Shown here one piece after another: positions 24,488 through 30,958 of a stretch of DNA of 64,000 nucleotides. The position numbers and the translations under genes are program-made. The DNA comes from Shimia sp040370365 (GTDB lineage Bacteria; Pseudomonadota; Alphaproteobacteria; Rhodobacterales; Rhodobacteraceae). Location of the stretch: assembly GCF_040370365.1 (NCBI RefSeq), contig NZ_BAABWQ010000002.1:558001-622000 (forward strand), written 5' to 3'. Positions within the stretch are counted from its first letter, which is position 1, and each line of letters begins with the position of its first letter. Under the pieces are notes generated by a model. The model made no database searches. It was not told where the DNA came from and worked only from the letters and a program-made list of their open reading frames with translations.

Positions 24488-25498
24488 TCAGCCTTGCAGC
24501 TGGACAATCACTTTGATCAGTTCCGTACGATCCGATGCAAGGGCGCTGAACCGTTCCGACAATTGCTCCAAGGAAATCACATCAGAACACAGCGCATCTG
24601 TATCAATGTCTTTGTTTCTAATCGCCGCCATGACCCAGTCGAAATCCTCACGCAGCGCGTTGCGACTTCCAAGAAGGCTCATTTCCCGTTTGTGAAATTC
24701 TGGGTCACTAAAACTGATCGTGTCTTTGACCACACTCACAAGCGTATAGGTTCCCCCATGCGCCACAGCGACAAAACCAGACTCGATTGCCGCTTGGTGC
24801 CCGGTCGCGTCCAGCACCACATCAAACCCGTCTGTGTCCCGAAGCGTGGCCTCTATGCTGTCAAAGCCGCGATCAAACCCGAAGGTCTTTTGGGCCATTT
24901 CCAACCTTGCTCTGTCAAGGTCCAGCAGCGTCACCTGCCCCCCGTTTAGGCGGGCAAACAAGGCTGCCCCGATACCTATCGGCCCCACCCCGGTCACAAG
25001 CACTTCATCGCCCTCGTTGATCATCGAGCGTTTCACGGCGTGTGCGCCAATGGCAAGGAACTCCACCATCGCCGCTTGATGCGGCGTCAGTCCCTCTGCC
25101 GCAATCAGATTGCCCGCAGGCACCGCGAGTTGCGGAGTCAGCCCCCCATCGCGGTGCACCCCCAACACCTCTATATTAGAACAACAATTCGGCTTCCCGC
25201 GCCTGCACGACCGACATGTCCCACAGGTCAGATACGGGTTTATGACCACCAATTCGCCGGCCTTCCAGCCGAGACTATCGCGTGCAACACGCCCGCTGAG
25301 CTCATGACCAATAACGCGTGGGTAGTCCAAAAAGGGGTGTTTGCCCTCAAAAATATGATAGTCGGTGCCACACAGCCCAACCGCGCAAATGTCGATCAAC
25401 ACCCATCCGTCCGGGGGGGTATCCACCTTGGGTCGGGTTTGGACAACAAATTTTCCAGGTTCTGCGACAACGCCAAAAGGGGCTGTTTGGGACGTCAT
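24488..25498 (-). CDS. Zinc-dependent alcohol dehydrogenase (L-galactonate/L-gulonate dehydrogenase-like)
   Basis: A 336-residue medium-chain dehydrogenase. Catalytic zinc ligands are C in AVGLCGTDYH, H/E in VIGHELSGRV, and the structural-zinc cysteines are in LTCGTCRSCRRGKPNCC. The NAD-binding glycine run is VTGVGPIGIGAALFA. It resembles the YjjN/LgoD and RspB group, which oxidise hexonates such as L-galactonate to D-tagaturonate. ATG 25498 overlaps the stop of the upstream ABC ATPase as ATGA, implying translational coupling. With the ABC importer and the UxaB-like enzyme it forms a sugar-acid catabolic cluster. The substrate is inferred. Confidence 0.8.
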   Translation of the reverse strand: MTSQTAPFGVVAEPGKFVVQTRPKVDTPPDGWVLIDICAVGLCGTDYHIFEGKHPFLDYPRVIGHELSGRVARDSLGWKAGELVVINPYLTCGTCRSCRRGKPNCCSNIEVLGVHRDGGLTPQLAVPAGNLIAAEGLTPHQAAMVEFLAIGAHAVKRSMINEGDEVLVTGVGPIGIGAALFARLNGGQVTLLDLDRARLEMAQKTFGFDRGFDSIEATLRDTDGFDVVLDATGHQAAIESGFVAVAHGGTYTLVSVVKDTISFSDPEFHKREMSLLGSRNALREDFDWVMAAIRNKDIDTDALCSDVISLEQLSERFSALASDRTELIKVIVQLQG

Positions 25499-26280
25499 GT
25501 AGCGCCACCTCGCGGCGTCCAATCATCTGGCAGTGTGCCTTTGATGATCAAACTCAGAATGTCATCTTTGTTCACGTCTTCAATTCGGAACGATCCAACG
25601 TTGCGCCCCTTGTTCATCACCATAACCCGATCACAGAGCTCAAAGACATCATGCATATCGTGGCTGATCAAGAAAATCCCGATGCCCTCTTTCTTCAAGC
25701 GAACCGTCAAATCGGCCACCATCGCTGTCTCTGACGGGCCCAACGCCGCCGTTGGTTCGTCCATGATCAGAATTTTTGCTTGGAAATAGATCGCCCGGGC
25801 AATCGCAATCACCTGCCTTTGACCACCAGACAGCTTTGCCACCGGATCACGCAAGTTTTTGAAATTCGGGTTCAGCTGACGCAACGCTTCTGTTGCCTCC
25901 TTCAGCATGCGCCGCTCGTCTAAATTGCCAAACCGCGTTTTCAGTTCACGCCCCATAAAGAGGTTGGCTGGCGCATCCAAATGATTGGCCAAAGCAAGGG
26001 TCTGATAAATTGTCTCGATGCCATATTTACGCGCGTCTTGGGGCGACTTCAGGATCGCCTCATGCCCATTGACGTAAATCTCACCTTTGGTTGCTGCCAT
26101 GGCGCCTGAAAGAATCCGCATCAAACACGATTTCCCGGCCCCATTGTGCCCAAGTACACCAACCACTTCGCCGGGGAACAGATCAGCCGAAACGCCTTCG
26201 ACAGCGTGAATGCCACCAAATTGCTTGAAGATATTGTCCATCTGAACCAGTGGAGTTCGCGGAGGTGAGCCGTCTAGCAT
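25495..26280 (-). CDS. Sugar ABC transporter ATP-binding protein
   Basis: A 261-residue ATPase with one nucleotide-binding domain, like FrcA rather than the doubled RbsA. It shows Walker A GHNGAGKS (about 43-50), the Q-loop region YQTLALANHLDAP, signature LSGGQRQ, Walker B ILIMDEPTAAL and the switch histidine in LISHDMHDV. It energises import through the permease encoded two genes upstream in the same leftward unit (permease, binding protein, ATPase, dehydrogenase). The dehydrogenase start overlaps its stop. Confidence 0.9.
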   Translation of the reverse strand: MLDGSPPRTPLVQMDNIFKQFGGIHAVEGVSADLFPGEVVGVLGHNGAGKSCLMRILSGAMAATKGEIYVNGHEAILKSPQDARKYGIETIYQTLALANHLDAPANLFMGRELKTRFGNLDERRMLKEATEALRQLNPNFKNLRDPVAKLSGGQRQVIAIARAIYFQAKILIMDEPTAALGPSETAMVADLTVRLKKEGIGIFLISHDMHDVFELCDRVMVMNKGRNVGSFRIEDVNKDDILSLIIKGTLPDDWTPRGGAT

Positions 26281-26304
26281 CGCTTTTCCTTAGCAAATTA
26301 CGTG

Positions 26305-26334
26305 CGGGCCAGCGCGCCTCTGCGCGCTGGCCCG
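26305..26334 (-). promoter_or_regulatory. Strong intercistronic hairpin after the binding-protein gene
   Basis: Perfect 13-bp GC-rich stem (26305-26317 with 26322-26334) around a 4-base loop, without a T-run, seven bases past the binding-protein stop and before the ATPase gene. It would protect the upstream mRNA from 3' exonucleases or attenuate the downstream part. Either effect raises binding protein over ATPase, as seen in many ABC operons. Confidence 0.65.
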
Positions 26335-26340
26335 AAGCGT

Positions 26341-27279
26341 TTAATAGAGAACGTTTTGTGCAACAGGATCGTCGATATTGTCTTTGGTCACCAACACAAC
26401 ACCTGTGTCGATGAAGGTGTCGACGCTTTTGCCGTCCAGAATATCCGCAACCGCATTTACGCCAAGCTCACCCATCTGGAAGGAACCTTGCACCGCCGTT
26501 GCCAGCAATGTCCCGCTCTTGACCATGTCTTGTAGATCCGCGTTGCCGTCAAAGCCGATGGCTGTGACCTGACCAGCTTTGCCTGATTGCTCCAGCGCAC
26601 GTCCCATGCCGATGGCTGTCGGCTCGTTTGCGCCAAAAATGCCGACAAGTTTGTTGGCTGCTAGAATGTCGGTGGTCTGGTTCAATGCGGTCGCCATTTG
26701 TGACTGCGAGTAGAACGGGCCAACGATCTCCAGATCGGAATTTTCGGTAAGGTGTTCAACGAAACAGCCAACACGACCGATTTCAGAACCCACACCAGCC
26801 ACATAGGACATGACAGCGACTTTGCCAGATGTGCCGGCTTCGTCGATCATCATGGCCGCGGCTTGTTGACCGGCGGCGCAGTTGTCTGTGGACAAGAACG
26901 CTTGGTAGTGTTTCTCACTGCCTTCCGCCAATCCGCTGTCAATGATGGTCACTGGAATGCCTGACTCAAACGCACGCTTCACAACCGGGGCCAGGGCTTC
27001 CGGATCAGATGGTGCCAAAACAATGCCCGACACACCGCGGTTGATCGCGTTCTCCACCAACGCAACCTGATCGGCGATAGCAGATTCCGAGGCAGGACCA
27101 TTAAAGCTCATCGTGTGCTCTGGATGCGTCTCAATCGCCGCGCTCGCGCCTTTGTTGACGTTTTGCCAGAAGTTGGAGTTTGTCGTCTTGACGATGACTG
27201 CAATTTCGCCAGCAAAAGATGTCGACGCCATCGTTGCCAATAGTCCTGTGGCCAAAGCCGTTGTCAGTAGCTTCTTCAT
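26341..27279 (-). CDS. Sugar ABC transporter periplasmic binding protein
   Basis: A 312-residue periplasmic binding protein of the RbsB/LacI-like type (peripla_BP_4). A signal peptide spans residues 1-23 (LLTTALATGLLATMASTSFA). The mature part starts EIAVIVKTTNSNFWQNVNKG, and later has VSGIVLAPSDPEAL and the hinge region VTAIGFDGNADLQDMV. GGGAGG precedes ATG 27279; the longer open frame upstream is not used. It sits between permease and ATPase in the importer operon. The family takes sugars and polyols; the ligand is unknown. Confidence 0.9.
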   Translation of the reverse strand: MKKLLTTALATGLLATMASTSFAGEIAVIVKTTNSNFWQNVNKGASAAIETHPEHTMSFNGPASESAIADQVALVENAINRGVSGIVLAPSDPEALAPVVKRAFESGIPVTIIDSGLAEGSEKHYQAFLSTDNCAAGQQAAAMMIDEAGTSGKVAVMSYVAGVGSEIGRVGCFVEHLTENSDLEIVGPFYSQSQMATALNQTTDILAANKLVGIFGANEPTAIGMGRALEQSGKAGQVTAIGFDGNADLQDMVKSGTLLATAVQGSFQMGELGVNAVADILDGKSVDTFIDTGVVLVTKDNIDDPVAQNVLY

Positions 27280-27307
27280 TGTTACCTCCCTTATGAAGAA
27301 TTGGGTG

Positions 27308-28321
27308 TTAGGATTTGTTTCTGATTTGGTCGACATAGACTGCGCCAATCACAACAAACCCGATGATGATCATTTGGATGAAGGCTGATGTGCCCGCCAT
27401 ATTGAGCCCGTTGCGCAGAACGCCGATGATGAACGCGCCAATCATGCTGCCTGTGATGCTGCCCACCCCACCCATCAGCGAGGCCCCACCGATCACAGAT
27501 GCTGCAATGGCATCAAGCTCATACATCACCCCTTCGTTTGGCTGCACCGTCACAAGCCGCGACATCAGGACCATACCGGCCAGGCCAGCCAAAGCGCCGG
27601 ACAGCGTATAGGCCCATATCTTGGTGCGATCGACGCTCACCCCGGACAGACGCGCCGCTTCTTCGTTTGATCCAACTGAGAAAAGATGACGCCCAAATTG
27701 ACGTTTCTTCAGAAGGTATCCCCCCAGAACGGCCATCACCAAAAGCAAGATCGCGGGATACGGAATGCCGGGGAAAACCACCTTGGGAAATCCGTTGGCT
27801 TGCATTTCAACGACACGAAACAAGCTGCCATTTCCCAGGGTGCCAAAAGCCTCTCCCAAGCGGCTGATCGGGGCCGCTCCGGTCAGTTGCAACGCGAGCC
27901 CTCGCGCAATCAACATCATGCCAAGCGTTGCGACAAACGGCGTGATGCGCATCTTTGTGATGACAAACCCATTTACTGCGCCACATGCGGCCCCTGCCAC
28001 GATGCCCAACCCCATGGCAGGAACAACCGGCAGACCTAACTTAATCGTCAGCCCTGCCACAACACCGGACAAAGCCAAAACCGACCCGACACTCAGGTCA
28101 ATCCCGCCGGTTATGATGACCAGCGTCATTCCGATCGCCAACAATCCAATGACCGATGTCTGAAGCAGCACGGTGAGCCCGTTGTTCACCGACAAAAAAG
28201 CTGAACTCGTCAGTGAAAACGCCACAATCAAAAGCGCCAATGTCAGCACAGCTGACAATCTGTAAAGCGCTGACCCTGACGGCAAGACACGACGCCGGCG
28301 GGGCTCTGAAGGCATTGTCAT
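27308..28321 (-). CDS. Sugar ABC transporter permease (RbsC-like)
   Basis: A 337-residue permease with about 8-10 helices. It has the branched-chain/ribose permease signature ITGGIDLSVGSVLALSG and the ATPase-contact region FGRHLFSVGSNEEAARLSGV. It is first in the leftward importer operon. The frame is open to 28399 with several ATGs. I chose ATG 28321 because GAGGAGG stands 11 bases upstream; GTG 28327 is also possible. The ATG at 28375 lies inside a candidate operator and is less likely. Confidence 0.88.
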   Translation of the reverse strand: MTMPSEPRRRRVLPSGSALYRLSAVLTLALLIVAFSLTSSAFLSVNNGLTVLLQTSVIGLLAIGMTLVIITGGIDLSVGSVLALSGVVAGLTIKLGLPVVPAMGLGIVAGAACGAVNGFVITKMRITPFVATLGMMLIARGLALQLTGAAPISRLGEAFGTLGNGSLFRVVEMQANGFPKVVFPGIPYPAILLLVMAVLGGYLLKKRQFGRHLFSVGSNEEAARLSGVSVDRTKIWAYTLSGALAGLAGMVLMSRLVTVQPNEGVMYELDAIAASVIGGASLMGGVGSITGSMIGAFIIGVLRNGLNMAGTSAFIQMIIIGFVVIGAVYVDQIRNKS

Positions 28322-28353
28322 CGTCACTAGTTCCTCCTCGACCATATCACTTT

Positions 28354-28375
28354 GGTCTTTAATTATTTTAAACAT
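28354..28375. promoter_or_regulatory. GntR operator candidate, importer promoter
   Basis: GGTCTTTAATTATTTTAAACAT, in halves GGTCTTTAATT and ATTTTAAACAT, with internal symmetry TTTAA-TTATT-TTAAA. It shares the TCTT-AATTATTT-AACAT core with the site at 30595-30619 and lies just upstream of the permease gene in the region divergent to the GntR gene. Confidence 0.45.
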
Positions 28376-28401
28376 CACAAGTCCTTCATTGTCGGTCAAG
28401 T

Positions 28402-28423
28402 GTTTTTAATTTTTATGTACAAT
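28402..28423. promoter_or_regulatory. Second GntR operator candidate, gntR promoter
   Basis: GTTTTTAATTTTTATGTACA resembles the other two sites (about two thirds identical by eye) and lies 50-70 bases before the GntR start. It is the weakest of the three matches, and AT-richness alone could explain it. Confidence 0.3.
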
Positions 28424-28472
28424 CCAATAAAAACCGTTATGTAGGGCCTAGATTGATACAGGGGCACGACGT

Positions 28473-29378
28473 ATGGCGCGCACAAACATCCGCTTGATTG
28501 AGGCATACAACAACCTCTTAACCATCTGCGACAAAACTGAAATTGGAGACTCTTTGCCTTCCGAAAATGCGCTTTCCACGCAACTGGGCGTCAGCCGAAC
28601 AGTTGTCCGCAGCGCATTGGACCGATTGAGCACGCACAAGATAATCTCCTTGAACGGCAGACGCAAAACCGTCCAGCGCCGATCTCAAGACGATGACCGA
28701 ATGCAGGGTCCGCCAATGCTCCTCGGCATCGAAGACCTCGAATCGCGCTTCTTTGATTGGGTGCTGCGCATGGACGTGCCATCTGGCACAGTTTTGAACG
28801 TTGCCCAATTGGCCAAGACCTTTCGGGTTGCGACCCACACACTTCAGGAGTTTCTCTCCTCGCTCAGCCGCTATGGCATTGTGGTCCGACGTCCCAAAGG
28901 GGGATGGCAGCTCGAAGGTTTCACCGAAGCTTTCGCACTAGAGCTGTCCGAGTTTCGCACCATCCTTGAGCTCAACGCGGTGACGCAGCTTGTCGCCCTG
29001 CCCAATACGCATCCGATCTGGAAAAAACTCGATGACCTCGAAGCCCGCCACCATGCGCTGCTGGCACGTATCGATGTCGACTATCATGCGTTCTCTCGTC
29101 TGGATGAGGACTTTCACGTGGCCATCAATTCCGTGGTGAAGAACCGCTTTGTGGATGAGTTCCAGAAAATCATTTCTCTGATCTTTCACTATCACTTTCA
29201 ATGGAACAAATCTGATGAACGTGTGCGCAATGAATGCGCGATCCACGAACATCTTGCGTACCTGGACGCCCTGCGCAGTCGCGATCCCAACCGCGCCGAA
29301 AGCGCCGCACGCGACCACCTTGCGACATCAAGCCAAACACTGGTGAGTTCACTCAGAGCCCACGACCGGGCAACCTAA
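28473..29378 (+). CDS. GntR family regulator with two winged-helix domains
   Basis: A 301-residue protein. The first GntR winged helix spans about 5-70 (LPSENALSTQLGVSRTVVRSALDRL, in two parts). A second winged-helix-like unit spans about 88-145 (FFDWVLRMDVPSGT, LAKTFRVATHTLQEFLSSL). An FCD-like ligand domain follows (about 150-290, FALELSEFRTILELNAV, RLDEDFHVAIN). Normal FadR-type proteins have one winged helix and about 220-240 residues. It diverges from the importer operon and converges with the UxaB-like gene, and probably regulates both. Confidence 0.85.
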   Translation: MARTNIRLIEAYNNLLTICDKTEIGDSLPSENALSTQLGVSRTVVRSALDRLSTHKIISLNGRRKTVQRRSQDDDRMQGPPMLLGIEDLESRFFDWVLRMDVPSGTVLNVAQLAKTFRVATHTLQEFLSSLSRYGIVVRRPKGGWQLEGFTEAFALELSEFRTILELNAVTQLVALPNTHPIWKKLDDLEARHHALLARIDVDYHAFSRLDEDFHVAINSVVKNRFVDEFQKIISLIFHYHFQWNKSDERVRNECAIHEHLAYLDALRSRDPNRAESAARDHLATSSQTLVSSLRAHDRAT

Positions 29379-29457
29379 TTTGCGACCCTGATGCTCTGGC
29401 CCTCGCCAATATCCCTTCCGTCGCTCCACGCGGGCTCTGGTCATTCCTGATGTTCTG

Positions 29458-30558
29458 TTATGGGCGACATCTGGCCACAATGCTTGTGAGCACGGGCTTT
29501 GGGCTTGTGTCACCATTGTCCGCAGCGAAATCCAACATGGCCTGAATCCTGCGCATCACTTTCTGAGGATGGTTCTGAGCTATGTCCGCGATCCGGTGGT
29601 CTAGAAACGGATTGGCAAACCGTTCAAGCGTTGTCTCGACATAGGCATCAAACGCTTCCGCCAATCCAGCGAGCGCAAATGCGGGCCGCACTTCGTTCTT
29701 ATAGATGTCTTTCAACCAGTTCAGCGCTTCTGCATTTTCCATCACGTCTCGCACCAACTCCGCCGGATCACCCTGTGATGCCAGCCAACGATCCGCAAAT
29801 GCCGTGTGCCCAAGGTTCAATACAAACAACTTCAACGCTTCGATTTCGCTCAACGAAGGCACAATTTGAACCGCCGAATGCACGCAGGGCGCGATCAAGC
29901 CGGGCTGATCCTCTATCGCCCAAAGCGCATAAGGCTCAGCGACCGCACCAGCAGGCTCCAAAGGCTGCGAAACGATCCGGTCCACCAGAGAATTCACCCA
30001 AATCACATCTGTCTCAAGATAGCTCTGAAAGGCAGCATCATCCTGCGCCAACTCCAGCACGCGCGCTTTGAGCACCGCACCATTGTCGACAATCAACTCC
30101 ATCGGCATGATCTGGATCGGCCGCGCGTCTGCGGCAAATCGTGCGCGCAAAAGCTGCGTCAGCTTTGCCGGGTATGACATGGCTTGATCAAACGTGCGCG
30201 ACGAATCCTCTGGCTGCACTGCAAACCCGGTATCGCCTGTGTTGGACAACACGATATCGACCTCATCAACAAAGATGCGCCGAATTTCGTCCCAATCCGT
30301 GGCCGTAGACAGCGCGCGGTCAATGCTTGTGACGTCGATGGTCTCTTGCACACGCGCGCCCTGCCTTATGCCTTCGACCCGAACTTGAAATCCCTGCGCC
30401 AAAGCCGCCAACCGGTTGGATCGGCTTTGATCCCCAGAGCTTTGCACCACCGTGATCGGACCGACAGCCTGCCCTGAGTCGCGCGCCTGCGACAAAAACA
30501 GGTCAGCATGTGCCTGTAAAAATCGACTGGTCCCAAATTGCAAAACAGGTGTCGTCAT
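29458..30558 (-). CDS. Mannitol dehydrogenase/tagaturonate reductase-like enzyme
   Basis: A 366-residue member of the long-chain mannitol dehydrogenase family, closest in feel to UxaB (tagaturonate reductase), which uses NADH to reduce D-tagaturonate to D-altronate. N-terminal nucleotide-binding start is LQFGTSRFLQAHADLF. The catalytic-core patterns are DIVLSNTGDTGF, MPMELIVDNGAVL, VNSLVDRIVSQP (active-site lysine not obvious here) and LFVLNLGHTAFADRWL. The family's lysine and asparagine positions need an alignment. It has its own promoter with a near-perfect 25-bp palindrome and converges with the GntR gene. Confidence 0.78.
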   Translation of the reverse strand: MTTPVLQFGTSRFLQAHADLFLSQARDSGQAVGPITVVQSSGDQSRSNRLAALAQGFQVRVEGIRQGARVQETIDVTSIDRALSTATDWDEIRRIFVDEVDIVLSNTGDTGFAVQPEDSSRTFDQAMSYPAKLTQLLRARFAADARPIQIMPMELIVDNGAVLKARVLELAQDDAAFQSYLETDVIWVNSLVDRIVSQPLEPAGAVAEPYALWAIEDQPGLIAPCVHSAVQIVPSLSEIEALKLFVLNLGHTAFADRWLASQGDPAELVRDVMENAEALNWLKDIYKNEVRPAFALAGLAEAFDAYVETTLERFANPFLDHRIADIAQNHPQKVMRRIQAMLDFAADNGDTSPKPVLTSIVARCRP

Positions 30559-30594
30559 CAGCGCTCTCTATCCCCAGCTACATAAGAATTACGG

Positions 30595-30619
30595 TATGTT
30601 CTTAATTATTTAGAACATA
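30595..30619. promoter_or_regulatory. Near-perfect 25-bp palindrome before the UxaB-like gene
   Basis: TATGTTCT (30595-30602) and AGAACATA (30612-30619) are perfect inverted arms. The middle nine bases (TAATTATTT) continue the symmetry with one mismatched pair. It lies 37 bases upstream of the leftward gene. It is the best of three related sites and the likely operator of the double-winged-helix GntR. Confidence 0.6.
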
Positions 30620-30958
30620 AATACAACGGGTAATTTGGAATTCAATTGGAACACCCACCTCCCAGTTTGACAGTGTGCGACGCGTCCAAGCCAAGGTGGC
30701 TAAGCTTGCGTCTGACTTGCAGGACGCACTGGCCCCTCACACATGGCTCCCACAACACGCGCATTCTGTGAAGGATTTCGCCGATCACAACGATCGAGAA
30801 GGGTTTGAGGTTGCCTCAGATTTGTCTGGGACCGTTCTTCCTTGAAGCCATCCTCAAGTCCCGCTTATTAAAGGTATCCATCCCGGTCCGCACCAACCGT
30901 ATGGGCCTTCAAACTCAGCGACGCACCCCCGTGTGCGCCCCAGTAAGGTGCCGTGTTC
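30620..30958. other. Intergenic, with a short coding-like stretch
   Basis: About 340 bases between the UxaB-like promoter and the reductase gene. A frame from GTG 30675 to TGA 30845 encodes 56 residues of protein-like composition (QAKVAKLASDLQDALAPH in the middle) but has no Shine-Dalgarno. The frame is open a little further upstream without a start codon. It could be a tiny gene, a remnant, or chance. Nothing else is seen apart from the presumed promoter of the next gene. Confidence 0.25.
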
